NCBI GenBank assembly: GCA_027482185.1
Contig: JAIXWF010000015.1
Span: forward strand, 310,001 to 374,000
Direction: 5' to 3'
Length of the DNA: 64,000 nucleotides
Origin: Opitutaceae bacterium
GTDB taxonomy: Bacteria; Verrucomicrobiota; Verrucomicrobiia; Opitutales; Opitutaceae
In this document: positions 34,463 to 44,205 of the stretch, one piece after another
Layout: every line of letters starts with the position of its first letter
Numbering within the stretch: position 1 is the first letter of the stretch
Program-made: the position numbers and the translations under genes
Notes under the pieces: generated by a model
The model's input: only the letters and a program-made list of their open reading frames with translations
Told to the model about the DNA's origin: nothing
Database searches by the model: none

Positions 34463-35935
34463 TCAGGCGAGGATGGCTTTGACGACGTGGGCTTCCTCGA
34501 CGCCGGTGAGGCGCACGTTGAGGCCGCGGAACTTGTGGCTGAAACGCGCGTGGTCGATGCCGAGGCAGTGCAGAATCGTCGCGTGCAGGTCGCGCAGGTG
34601 CACGGGATTTTCCGTGATGTTGTAGCAGAAATCGTCGGTGGCGCCGTACTCGAGGCCGCCCTTGATGCCGCCGCCGGCGAGCCAAACGGTGAAGGCGCGG
34701 CCGTGGTGATCGCGGCCCATGCCGGGGTCGCCGAGTTTGCCCTGGCTGAAGACGGTGCGGCCGAACTCGGTGGCGAAAACGACGAGCGTGTCCTCGAGCA
34801 GGCCGCGCTGCTTCAGGTCCTTCACCAGCGCGGCCGTCGGCTGGTCGATGTCGCGGCATTGGTTGGGCAGCTGGCGCGAGATCGCGATGTGCTGGTCCCA
34901 GCCGCGGTGGAAGAGCTGCACGAAACGGACGTTCCTTTCGAGCAGGCGGCGGGCGAGCAGGCAATTGGCCGCATAGGAGCCGGGCCGGCGCACCTCGGGA
35001 CCGTACGCCGCGAGGGTGGCGGCCGATTCGCCGGAGATATCGGTGAGCTCGGGCACGGAGGTCTGCATGCGGAAGGCCATCTCGTAGGCGTCGATGCGCG
35101 CGACGGTTTCCGGATCGCCGAGTTCGGCGGCGCGGCGGTGGTTGAGCGCGGCAAGATCGTCGAGCAGGGCGCGGCGCTGGTCGCGGGCGGTGCCGGGCGG
35201 ATTGTCGAGGTAGAGAACGGGGTTGGCCCCGGGCCGCAGCCCGACGCCCTGGTGCGACGCGGGCAAGAAGCCGCTGCCCCAGAGGCGGGAAAAGATCGGC
35301 TGGCCGGGATTCTTGCCCGTGCCCTGCGAGACCATGGCGATGAAGGCGGGGAGATTCTCGTTCTCGGTGCCGAGGCCGTAGCTCGCCCACGCACCCATGC
35401 TGGCGTATCCGGGCTGCTGATTCCCGGTGTTCATGTAGGTGATCGCCGGGTCGTGGTTGATGGCCTCCGTGTGCAGGCTCTTGATCAGGCAGATGTCGTC
35501 GGCGAGCGTCTGGATGTGCGGGAGGAGATTGCTGATCCAGGTGCCGTGGCGGCCGCAGCGTTTCCCCGGTTCCAGCGGCGGCACGACCGGATAGGCGCTC
35601 TGGCCGCTCGTCATGCCGGTGAGGCGCTGGTTGCCCTTGATCGAGGCGGGAATCTCAAGACCGGCGTGCTTGTGCAGCATCGGCTTGTCGTCGAACAGAT
35701 CGACGTGCGAGAGACCGCCGCTTTGGAAGAGGCAGAGCACACGCTTCGCTTTCGGTTTGAAATGCGGCAAACCGGGCTGCCCCTTGGCTTTTCCGGAACC
35801 GCCCGCCGCCGTTACCGCCGCCTGCAGGCTCGAGGAGAGCAGCGAACCCAGGGCAATGCCGCCGATGCCGCGCGCAGCGGAGCCGAGGAAGGTCCGGCGC
35901 GTGAGGTGGCGGAGATAATCATGGGCGGGTTGCAT
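34463..35935 (-). CDS. DUF1501 family protein with Tat signal
   Basis: 490 residues from ATG 35935. The N-terminus carries a twin-arginine signal, T-R-R-T-F-L-G followed by GIGGIALGSLLSSSL. The DUF1501 body (sulfatase/alkaline-phosphatase-like superfamily) shows CLFQSGGLSHVDLFDDKP, INHDPAITYMNTG, FATEFGRTVFSQG and GRDHHGRAFTVWLAGGG. In Planctomycetota and Verrucomicrobiota this family is nearly always encoded next to PSCyt1/DUF1549/DUF1553 genes, as here. The reaction is unknown; a periplasmic hydrolase partner of the cytochrome protein is plausible. The upstream gap to the DUF1553 gene is a 177-bp heptad array. Confidence 0.92.
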   Translation of the reverse strand: MQPAHDYLRHLTRRTFLGSAARGIGGIALGSLLSSSLQAAVTAAGGSGKAKGQPGLPHFKPKAKRVLCLFQSGGLSHVDLFDDKPMLHKHAGLEIPASIKGNQRLTGMTSGQSAYPVVPPLEPGKRCGRHGTWISNLLPHIQTLADDICLIKSLHTEAINHDPAITYMNTGNQQPGYASMGAWASYGLGTENENLPAFIAMVSQGTGKNPGQPIFSRLWGSGFLPASHQGVGLRPGANPVLYLDNPPGTARDQRRALLDDLAALNHRRAAELGDPETVARIDAYEMAFRMQTSVPELTDISGESAATLAAYGPEVRRPGSYAANCLLARRLLERNVRFVQLFHRGWDQHIAISRQLPNQCRDIDQPTAALVKDLKQRGLLEDTLVVFATEFGRTVFSQGKLGDPGMGRDHHGRAFTVWLAGGGIKGGLEYGATDDFCYNITENPVHLRDLHATILHCLGIDHARFSHKFRGLNVRLTGVEEAHVVKAILA

Positions 35936-36112
35936 CTATATATAGGAAGTTCGGAGTTGGGGGGTTCGGGGTGCGGGGTTGGGATATCGGGTCTGGGGTC
36001 TGGGGCTTCTGGTTTTGAGTTTTGGGTTCTGGGTTCTGGGTTCTGGGTTCTGGGTTTTCCGCTTTCTTAATTTCTCGCTCTTCCGATTTTCCGATTTCCC
36101 GTTTTTCCAACG
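35936..36112. repeat. Long heptanucleotide repeat array (about 20 units)
   Basis: Fills the whole gap between the PSCyt1/DUF1553 stop (36115-36113) and the DUF1501 start. On the plus strand it has GGGTTCT in four to five near-perfect copies (about 36023-36057), grading into GGGGTCT and GGGTTGG units on one side and TTCCGAT and TTTCCGA units on the other; the 7-bp period holds throughout. The rarer AT-rich tract TATATATAGG sits next to the DUF1501 ATG. Confidence 0.85.
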
Positions 36113-39100
36113 TCAGTTGCGCGTGAGGGTTTCGCTGAGGTTGAGGAGGAGGCTGGCGATCTGGGTCCAGGCGGCGTGCTCGGCCGGGGGCAGCGCGGGA
36201 TCGCGCGCGGATTCGCCGACGGCGAGCAGCGCGGTGGCCGCGGCGGCGTCCTTGGCGTAACGGGATCGCTCGCGGGCGAGCGCTTTCCCGAGCACGGCGA
36301 GTTCGGCAGGTTCGGGCGGACGCGACGTGCAGGCGGCGAAGGCGCGGCGCAGGCGCGCGGTGTCGTCGCCGGACGCGCGCAGCGTGCGTTCGGCCAAGGC
36401 CCGCGCCGCTTCGACGAACTGCGGGTCGTTGAGGGTCACGAGGGCCTGCAGCGGCGTGACGGTGTTGCCGCGGGCGACGGTGCAGACCTCGCGGTTGGGC
36501 GCATCGAACGCGACCATGTTGGGCGGCGGCGCGGTGCGTTTCCAATAGGTGTAGAGGGAACGCCGGTACAGCTTCTCGCCGCGGTCCTGGACAAAGGTCT
36601 GCGCGGTGGCGGGCGAGCTGCCATAGTGGCTGACCTCGCGCCAGAGGTCGCCGGGCGTGTACGGGTTGACGCTCGGGCCGCCGAGGCGCGGGACCAGCAG
36701 GCCGCTCACCGCGAGGGCCTGGTCGCGGACCAATTCGGCCGGGAGGCGGAAACGCGGGCCGCGGGCGAGCAGGCGGTTGTCGGGGTCGCGTTCGAGCGCG
36801 GCGGGCGTGGCCGCGGAACTCTGCGCGTAGGTCGCGCTCGTCACGATCAGGCGCACGAGGTGTTTCACATCCCAGCCGCTGCGCACGAATTCCACCGCGA
36901 GCCAGTCGAGCAATTCGGGATGGCTCGGCCATTCGCCCTGCGCGCCGAAGTCGGCCGGCGTGGCGACGAGACCGGTGCCGAAAAACAGTTTCCAGAAACG
37001 GTTCACGGCGACCCGGGCCGTGAGCGGGTTCTCCGGCATCGTCACCCACTGCGCGAGGCCGAGCCGGTTTTCCGGCGCGCCGGACGGGAGCGGCGGGAGC
37101 GCCGCGGGCGTGCCGACGCCGACCTTTTCCCCGGGCTGCGCGTAGTCGCCGCGGTTGAGGATGAAGGTGTCCCGCGGTTTGTCCGCGATCGCCATGACCA
37201 TGGTCGAAAACGGCTCGGTCAGCACGGCGACGCGTTCGCGCAGATTCGCGAGCGCGATGCGGTCGCGCTCGAGTTCGGGCGCCGTGGCCGCGCATTCGCG
37301 CCAGAGCCGCGCAGTGTGCTCCGGGGTGCGTTGGGCCGGCGGCAACGCCAGGGCGGCGACGACGTCGGCCGGCAGCGCGGTGCCGTCGTCGGTGCCGGTG
37401 ATGACGGCAACTTCGATCAGGCCGGCGATCTGGCCCTTGCCGGCGCCGAAGTTGAGCTGCGTGTTCAGGAACGGCCGGGCGCGCGCGTCGAGGGGCCGGG
37501 CCAGCGTGGCGGTGAGGTGCACGGGGCCCTCGGTGGCGAGGTCGGGCGCCCAACCGTCGTCGTTGCGCGGATCGAGGACGCCGGCGGCCGGATTGGCCGG
37601 TTCCCACGAGCTCGCGGTGACGCCGGCGAAACGCTCGAGGCGGTGCAGGTTGACCTGGTCGCCGGGCACGGCCTCCGCCGAAGCGGCGATCGCGGTGAGC
37701 TTGAACGTGCCTTTGAACGGCGGCGGCGGCGCGGGCGCGGGTTCAGCGGCCGATTTCGCCTTCTTGGCCGCCTTGGGCGCGGCTTTCGGCGCGGGCCGCG
37801 TCGGGCCGGGACCCCAACTGCCGAGCGGCAGATCGGGCACCGGGTGCATGGTGATGCGCAGGCCGGTCACGGGCGCGGCGAGCGGCGGCAGTTCGGCCAA
37901 GATATCGAAGGCCCCGAGATCGCCGCCTTGGCGGATGCGCACGCGGTGCGCGCCCTCGACTTCGAAACCGGAACCGCGATTGGGCGTGGAGATCTTCAGC
38001 ACCTTGACGGGGTGCACCTGCAGGTCGCGGCCGCGCGCGGCGAGCCGGGCCTGTTCGCGTTTTTCCCAGGCAGCGAGGAGAGCGTCGTCGCGCCGTGCGA
38101 GCTTCGCCTCGAGCGCGGCGATCTCCGTGCGCAGCCCGGGCAATTCGTCGGTCTGCAGGACGGTCTTCGCCATGATGCTCGGGCCGGCATTGATGCCGGC
38201 GTTGCCGTCGAGGCCCTTGTCGCCGAGCGAATTGAAGTAGGCGAAGAGGCGGAAATAATCCTTCTGCGAAATCGGGTCGAACTTGTGGTCGTGGCATTGG
38301 GCGCACGCGAGCGTCAGACCAAGCACGGCCTCGCCGAGCGTCTTGACGCGGTCGGCGTTGTAGTTGGTCAGGTTCTCCTCGGGGATGGTGCCGCCTTCGT
38401 GCGTGACCATGTTGTTCCGTTGGAAACCGGAGGCGATGAGGGCGGCTTCGCGCGCGGGGTCCGGGGTTGGAGATTTCGATTCCGGGTAAAGCAGGTCGCC
38501 GGCGAGCTGCTCGATGAGGAAGCGGTCGTAGGGCTTGTTGGCGTTGAAGGCCTGGATCACCCAGTCGCGCCAAAGCCAAAGGTGGCGGCCGCCGTCGATC
38601 GAGAAACCGTTGGTGTCCGCGTAGCGCGCGGCGTCGAGCCAATCGAGGGCGAAGCGTTCGCCGAAGTGCGGACTGGCAAGCAGGCGGTCGGCGTAATTGC
38701 GCAGCGCGGATTGCGGATCGCGAATTGACGCGGCGGCGAAAGCTTCGACGTCGGCGGGGGACGGCGGGAGGCCGGTGAGATCGAGCGCGAGACGGCGGGC
38801 AAGCGTGCGCGGATCGGCGGCGGGCGCGGGGGCGAGTTTTTCGGCGGCGAGGCGGGCGCGGACGAAGGCGTCGATCGGATTTGCGATTTCGGATTTGCGA
38901 TTTTCGAACGTCGGCAGCGGTGCGGCGCGCGGCGGCACGAAGGACCAGTGCTGCGAATACGGCGCGCCCTGCGCGATCCACGTTTTAAGCAGTTCCTTTT
39001 GCGCGGCGGTGAGCGTGAGATGCGCCTCGGGCGGCGGCATCACTTCGTCGGCGTGCGGGCTCACGATGCGTTGCCACGCGTCGCTGTCCTCGGGCCGGCC

Positions 39101-39331
39101 GGGCACGATGGCGGCGAGGCCCGCGCGTTCGGCATAGGCGGACTCGGGCAGATCGAGACGGCGTTTGCCCTTGCGGCCCTTTTCGTCGGGCCCGTGGCAG
39201 GAGAAACAGTTTTCCGAAAGGATGGGCCGGATGTCGCGGTTGAAGTCGACGGCCGGGGCGGCCGCGAGCGGCGCCGCGAGCACGGCGAGCCACGGGGCGA
39301 CGGAGCGGAGGGATCGCGGCAACGGCGTCAT
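36113..39331 (-). CDS. PSCyt1-DUF1549-DUF1553 secreted cytochrome protein
   Basis: 1072 residues from ATG 39331 with a signal peptide (1-25). PSCyt1 has C42-F-S-C45-H46. DUF1549 has LDLTGLPPSPADVEAF and a second CxxCH at C343-A-Q-C346-H347 (CHDHKFDPISQ). A Lys/Ala/Pro-rich linker and a LamG-like middle region follow, then DUF1553 (VNRFWKLFFGTGLVATPADF, PSHPELLDWLAVEF, WKRTAPPPNMVAFDAPNR). The start overlaps the sulfatase stop by four bases, so the two are coupled. Three in-frame segments (residues 142-152, 202-212, 281-293) are encoded by 7-bp repeat DNA and look like insertions relative to the paralogue at 1-2015. Redox function is inferred from CxxCH motifs. Confidence 0.93.
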   Translation of the reverse strand: MTPLPRSLRSVAPWLAVLAAPLAAAPAVDFNRDIRPILSENCFSCHGPDEKGRKGKRRLDLPESAYAERAGLAAIVPGRPEDSDAWQRIVSPHADEVMPPPEAHLTLTAAQKELLKTWIAQGAPYSQHWSFVPPRAAPLPTFENRKSEIANPIDAFVRARLAAEKLAPAPAADPRTLARRLALDLTGLPPSPADVEAFAAASIRDPQSALRNYADRLLASPHFGERFALDWLDAARYADTNGFSIDGGRHLWLWRDWVIQAFNANKPYDRFLIEQLAGDLLYPESKSPTPDPAREAALIASGFQRNNMVTHEGGTIPEENLTNYNADRVKTLGEAVLGLTLACAQCHDHKFDPISQKDYFRLFAYFNSLGDKGLDGNAGINAGPSIMAKTVLQTDELPGLRTEIAALEAKLARRDDALLAAWEKREQARLAARGRDLQVHPVKVLKISTPNRGSGFEVEGAHRVRIRQGGDLGAFDILAELPPLAAPVTGLRITMHPVPDLPLGSWGPGPTRPAPKAAPKAAKKAKSAAEPAPAPPPPFKGTFKLTAIAASAEAVPGDQVNLHRLERFAGVTASSWEPANPAAGVLDPRNDDGWAPDLATEGPVHLTATLARPLDARARPFLNTQLNFGAGKGQIAGLIEVAVITGTDDGTALPADVVAALALPPAQRTPEHTARLWRECAATAPELERDRIALANLRERVAVLTEPFSTMVMAIADKPRDTFILNRGDYAQPGEKVGVGTPAALPPLPSGAPENRLGLAQWVTMPENPLTARVAVNRFWKLFFGTGLVATPADFGAQGEWPSHPELLDWLAVEFVRSGWDVKHLVRLIVTSATYAQSSAATPAALERDPDNRLLARGPRFRLPAELVRDQALAVSGLLVPRLGGPSVNPYTPGDLWREVSHYGSSPATAQTFVQDRGEKLYRRSLYTYWKRTAPPPNMVAFDAPNREVCTVARGNTVTPLQALVTLNDPQFVEAARALAERTLRASGDDTARLRRAFAACTSRPPEPAELAVLGKALARERSRYAKDAAAATALLAVGESARDPALPPAEHAAWTQIASLLLNLSETLTRN
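38453..38908. repeat. Three in-frame heptad-repeat segments inside the cytochrome gene
   Basis: At 38876-38908, 38696-38728 and 38453-38491 the coding sequence turns into degenerate 7-bp arrays, for example GATTTGC-GATTTCG and GCGGATT-GCGGATC-GCGAATT on the plus strand. They encode residues 142-152, 202-212 and 281-293. The paralogue at 1-2015 has different or shorter sequence at the matching places. Confidence 0.7.
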
Positions 39332-40968
39332 TTTGCGTCGGCCTTCGCCTTAGCCTTGCCCTTGCCCTGCTTGGCCGGGACCGCGGGCGCGGGATCGGTG
39401 AGCGCGAGGACCTTGGTGGCCTCGAGGTGGCGTTCCCATTGCGCGGCCAGCGCCTTGACGCGCTCCGGTTGGGCGCCGGCGAGGTTGCGGGATTCGCCGC
39501 GATCCGAGCCGAGGTCGTAGAGCTCCCAGTCGCCCTTCGCGAGGGCGACGAGTTTCCAGTCGCCGGCGCGGAGGGCGCGGTTGCCCTCGTGTTCCCACCA
39601 CAGGTAGTCGCGGGCGATCGCGCCGGAGCGGGCGAAGGCGGGGACGAGGCTGCGGCCCGGTGCGGGCGGGACGGCGTGGCCGCGGACGGACGCGGGCTTT
39701 TGCCCGGGGACCAATTCGAGGACCGTCGGCACCAGATCGATCAGGTGCACGGGATCGTGGCGGAGCTCGCCGCGCGCCTTGATGCCGGCGGGCCAATGCA
39801 CGATGAACGGCGTGGCGATGCCGCCTTCGTGGACCCAGGTCTTGTGGCGGCGGAACGGCGTGTTGGCCGCGGTGGACCAGCCGGGCCCGAGGCAGAGAAA
39901 TGTCTTCGCGGAACCGGGCGGGGCCGAGAGATCGTGGCCGTCGCCGCGGACCATCATCTCGGCGCTGGCGCCGTTGTCGGAGGCGAAAACGATGAGCGTG
40001 TTTTCGTAGGCGCCCATGGCTTTGAGCTGCGCGATCACGCGGCCGAGCTCGCGGTCCATGCGGTCGACCATCGCGGCATGGATCGCCATCTTGGTCGCCT
40101 GGAATTTCCGCTGCGCCGGCGTCAATTCGCGCCAAGGCACCGGGCGGTTGACCTCGTCGGGCCCGAGCTTCGCGAGGTCATCGGGAAACGCATACGGCGG
40201 CCCGACGTCGCGCTCGGGCGACGGGCGCGGGTGATTGACGATGCCGAGTTTGGTCAGGCGCGCGTGCCGCGCGGCGGCGATCTCGTCCCAGCCGGCGTCG
40301 TAGGCTTTTTCGTATTTCGCGATATCCTCGGCCGGCGCGTGCAGCGGGAAATGCGGCGCGGTGAAACAGAGGAATTGGAAAAACGGCGACGTCGCGTGCT
40401 CCGCGGCGTGCTGGCGCAGGTGCTCGACGGCGCGGTCGGCGGTGGCGACGGTGACATAGTAGTCGGGCGTCTGCACATCGGGGACGCCGTCGACGGAGTT
40501 GCCCGGGGCCTTGAAGAAATTGTTCTGGCCGGTGCCGATTTCGAAAGTGCGATCGAAGCCGGCCGCGAGCGGTTTGCCGTCGATGTGCCACTTGCCGGAA
40601 TGGTAATTGCGGTAACCGAGAGGGCGGAGGAGTTCCGAGAGCAACGGGGCCCACGCGGGGCGGACGCCGCGGTTGCCGCCGCCGCTCGGGATGCCGGGGA
40701 CGACATCGCGGCGCACCTGCTGCGCGTAGTAGCCGGTCATCGCGGCCGCGCGCGACGGCCAGCAGCGGGCGGTGTTGTAGGCCTGCGTGAAACGCAAGCC
40801 CCCGGCCGCGAGAGCGTCGAGGTTCGGCGTGGCGATCTCACCGCCGTAGCAACCGAGGTCGGAGAAACCGAGGTCGTCGGCGAGGATGACGAGGACGTTG
40901 GGTTTGCCGGTACCGGCGAAGACGGAACCGGCGCAGGCCAGGGCCAAAAGCAGAAGACGGGGCAACAT
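39328..40968 (-). CDS. Secreted type I sulfatase (arylsulfatase family)
   Basis: 546 residues from ATG 40968 with a signal peptide (1-18). Metal ligands D31-D32 (ILADDLGFSDLGCYGG), a canonical formylglycine site C69-W-P71-S-R73 in ARCWPSRAAAMTG, active-site HSGKWHIDG, and FASDNGAS. C-terminal landmarks EGGIATPFIVHWPAGI and RALRAGDWKLVALAKGDWELYDL match the large arylsulfatase-A-like subfamily common in PVC bacteria. The tail is Lys/Ala-rich (KGKAKAKADAK). It heads a minus-strand unit and overlaps the PSCyt1/DUF1553 gene by ATGA. It removes sulfate from a glycan or aryl substrate that cannot be named from sequence. Confidence 0.94.
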   Translation of the reverse strand: MLPRLLLLALACAGSVFAGTGKPNVLVILADDLGFSDLGCYGGEIATPNLDALAAGGLRFTQAYNTARCWPSRAAAMTGYYAQQVRRDVVPGIPSGGGNRGVRPAWAPLLSELLRPLGYRNYHSGKWHIDGKPLAAGFDRTFEIGTGQNNFFKAPGNSVDGVPDVQTPDYYVTVATADRAVEHLRQHAAEHATSPFFQFLCFTAPHFPLHAPAEDIAKYEKAYDAGWDEIAAARHARLTKLGIVNHPRPSPERDVGPPYAFPDDLAKLGPDEVNRPVPWRELTPAQRKFQATKMAIHAAMVDRMDRELGRVIAQLKAMGAYENTLIVFASDNGASAEMMVRGDGHDLSAPPGSAKTFLCLGPGWSTAANTPFRRHKTWVHEGGIATPFIVHWPAGIKARGELRHDPVHLIDLVPTVLELVPGQKPASVRGHAVPPAPGRSLVPAFARSGAIARDYLWWEHEGNRALRAGDWKLVALAKGDWELYDLGSDRGESRNLAGAQPERVKALAAQWERHLEATKVLALTDPAPAVPAKQGKGKAKAKADAK

Positions 40969-41039
40969 GAAGCGGGAACGCGGACGGAAGGGGACGAGGG
41001 CGAAAGCGCGATCAGCGTGGCACGCCGCGGCGCGGAGGG

Positions 41040-41144
41040 AAACCGAAAGTCGGAAAAACGCGGGCGGGACGGACGGAGGTTTTTCCGGAACGGAGGACAG
41101 GAGGGACGGGAAGGGCAGACGGCGGATGGGCAGGACGGCGATGC
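41040..41144. repeat. Purine-rich low-complexity array with approximate 7-bp period
   Basis: Follows the TAA (41147-41145) of the alpha/beta hydrolase gene and extends toward the sulfatase start. On the plus strand it is variations of GGACGGA/GGGACGG (for example GGACAGGAGGGACGGGAAGG). The period is less regular than in the other arrays. Confidence 0.45.
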
Positions 41145-41978
41145 TTATCGCGAGGCGGCGGGGCGCGCGTGGGCGAGGAGGAAGGCGGCGAGTTCCTCGT
41201 TTTCAAAGAAGCCGGGCCACATCGAGTGGCCTTGGTTCGGCGGAATCACCAGCGTCATCGTGCCGCCGAGCACGGTGTAATTGCCGCGGAGCAACGCGGA
41301 GTTGGCCTCGAGCGGAACGAGTTTGTCGCTGTCGCCGTGGATCGCGAAGAGCGGCACGCGCGCGCGGGCGAGGTCGGCGAGGCGGTCGACGGGATTGTGG
41401 CGGGGGAGATCGGCGGCGAGCGATTCGGCGGTGAGACCGTAGGCCGGGGCGGCCTTCGCGAGACCCGGATAGCTGGCGAGATTGGCGACGGGATAAATGC
41501 CGGCCCAGGCGGCGACGCGGGTCGGATTCGCCGCGGCCCACGCGAGCGTCATGAGCCCGCCGCGACTGCGTCCGAGCAAGACCGGCCGCGGGGAAAAACC
41601 GCGGCGCGAGACCATCTCGGCATAGAACGCATCGTACAAAGCGACGCCGGCCGGACTGCCGTAGGATTCACCGACGTCGATGCCGGCGATCGCGATGCCG
41701 GCGGCCTGGAGTTTTTGGAAGAGCCACACTTCGGCCGCGCTGGGCAAGTTCGGCAGCGTGGGCGCATACCAGAGCCAAGGTTTCAGGCCGCGGGCGGTGG
41801 GCGCACCTTCGCCGGCCGGAATCACGAAGGCCGGTCGGTTTTCCAGCACCAGGACTTCGCCGGGCAAGGGCAGGGTCTTTACGGGCGACTGCGCCGCGGC
41901 CGAACCGGCGGCGAACAGCAGGAGCGAGGGCAGGAGCAACCGTGCGAGACGGAATCGGCGGGGCAAACGGCGCGACAC
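41145..41978 (-). CDS. Secreted alpha/beta hydrolase, probable GTG start
   Basis: 277 residues if GTG 41978 is used. No ATG precedes the conserved region; GTG 41978 gives a good signal peptide ([20 protein letters not shown]), while TTG 42014 would add 12 residues. The hydrolase fold shows [21 protein letters not shown], the nucleophile elbow G-R-S138-[20 protein letters not shown] and a late His in [12 protein letters not shown]. An esterase or acyl hydrolase acting outside the cytoplasm is likely; substrate unknown. It is divergent from the acyltransferase gene, with an 11-bp inverted repeat between them. Confidence 0.78.
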   Translation of the reverse strand: MSRRLPRRFRLARLLLPSLLLFAAGSAAAQSPVKTLPLPGEVLVLENRPAFVIPAGEGAPTARGLKPWLWYAPTLPNLPSAAEVWLFQKLQAAGIAIAGIDVGESYGSPAGVALYDAFYAEMVSRRGFSPRPVLLGRSRGGLMTLAWAAANPTRVAAWAGIYPVANLASYPGLAKAAPAYGLTAESLAADLPRHNPVDRLADLARARVPLFAIHGDSDKLVPLEANSALLRGNYTVLGGTMTLVIPPNQGHSMWPGFFENEELAAFLLAHARPAASR

Positions 41979-42072
41979 GTCGAGAAAGCGAACGTCCCGG
42001 TGGCGCGCAGGCAAGCCCGGGGGCGGCGCACGTTTGGGCTCGGCGCAGCGGCAATCCCGCGTTTGCTGGATC

Positions 42073-42105
42073 CGGCGGGTCCGTCACCCCTTTCCGGACC
42101 CGCCG
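42073..42105. promoter_or_regulatory. Perfect 11-bp inverted repeat just upstream of the acyltransferase start
   Basis: CGGCGGGTCCG (42073-42083) and CGGACCCGCCG (42095-42105) with an 11-nt loop end nine bases before ATG 42115. As RNA it would be a very stable hairpin next to the start codon and could limit translation; as DNA it could be a dimer binding site. No T-tract follows. Confidence 0.5.
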
Positions 42106-42114
42106 CCCCACCCC

Positions 42115-43332
<1,218 letters not shown>

Positions 43333-43479
43333 AGCGGCGGAGCGCCGCAGTTGAGAGTTGAGGGTTGAAAGTTGAGAGCCGGAAAAGTCGCCAATTCGGC
43401 AGCGCCGCTACGATCGCGACGGTCCAAGCGGATCAATCTCTCAACGCTCAACTGCAGCGCGGGCAGCGCCCGCGCTGCG
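43333..43479. repeat. Two facing stop-anchored heptad elements with hairpins, between convergent genes
   Basis: From the plus-strand TGA (43330-43332): hairpin GCGGCG/CGCCGC (43334-43348), then GCA and GTTGAGA-GTTGAGG-GTTGAAA-GTTGAGA. From the minus-strand TGA (43482-43480): 10-bp hairpin GCAGCGCGGG (43454-43463) / CCCGCGCTGC (43469-43478), then GTTGAGC-GTTGAGA and GATTGATCCGC. Each half reads in the sense of its own gene, so the pair forms a large inverted repeat. The hairpins could end transcription in both directions. Confidence 0.78.
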
Positions 43480-44205
43480 TCAGCGGGCGTTGGCTTCGCG
43501 CCACACGCGTTCGAGCAACGGCTTCAAGGCGGCGGCGAAGAGGTCGTAGGCGGGCGGGTGGAAGTGGAGCTTGTCGTCCTTGTAGAGTTCGAGGCGCGGC
43601 CGGCCCTCGGCGTCGACGAGCTGCGGATTGAGATCGATGAAAAAACGGTGCGGCGTGGCCGCGCAGTAGGCGCGGGCAAGGGCGTTGTAGTGGTCGACCT
43701 GTTCCCAGCGGTTCACGCGGTCGGGCGAGCGCGTCGCGGAGGCAAAGATCAACCGCGTCTCCGGATTCAAAGCGCGCACGCGTTCCGAAAACTCGCGGAA
43801 CCGCGCGAAAATCGCCGCCGGATCCTCGGGCTGGGCGCCGGCCTTGAGGTCGTTGCTGCCGCAGTAATACACGATGACCTTCGGGGCGTAGGGCGGGACA
43901 ACTTGGGCAAAGCGCGCGAGCTGGTCGCCGGTGCGGGAGCCGCCGAAGGCGCGGTTGAGCACGGGCAGCGGCGCCATCTGCTCGGCGACATTCGTCCATT
44001 GCCGGAAGATGCTGCTGCCGACGAAGAGAATGCCGCCGGGTTGCGGCGGCGACTTGGCGTCGGCCTCGGCGAAGGCTTTGAACGACGGTTCGTATTGCGC
44101 CCAGCGTTTGGCGGCCTCGTCGGCCGGGGCGGCAGCGAACGCCGGCACGGCCAGCATCAGGAGTACGGCGGCGCGCAACGCGCGGCAGGCGGGAAGGGAT
44201 TTCAT
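43480..44205 (-). CDS. Secreted SGNH/GDSL hydrolase
   Basis: 241 residues from ATG 44205, overlapping the permease stop by ATGA. Signal peptide to about A26. The nucleophile block is ILFVGSSIFRQW (G63-S64-S65 in place of GDS), with GGSRTGDQL, block III YYCGSNDLKAG and the catalytic D211-x-x-H214 in DKLHFHPP. It belongs to the GDSL-like lipase/acylhydrolase group, distant from the SGNH protein at 12570-13253. Its coupling to the malonate ligase and permease genes suggests that it might release the acid they use, for example from malonylated compounds; this is speculative. Confidence 0.87.
   Translation of the reverse strand: MKSLPACRALRAAVLLMLAVPAFAAAPADEAAKRWAQYEPSFKAFAEADAKSPPQPGGILFVGSSIFRQWTNVAEQMAPLPVLNRAFGGSRTGDQLARFAQVVPPYAPKVIVYYCGSNDLKAGAQPEDPAAIFARFREFSERVRALNPETRLIFASATRSPDRVNRWEQVDHYNALARAYCAATPHRFFIDLNPQLVDAEGRPRLELYKDDKLHFHPPAYDLFAAALKPLLERVWREANAR

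Noticed and set aside
35936-36112. Possible CRISPR array
   Set aside because: The units are 7 bp with no spacers; this is a tandem repeat, and no cas genes are near.
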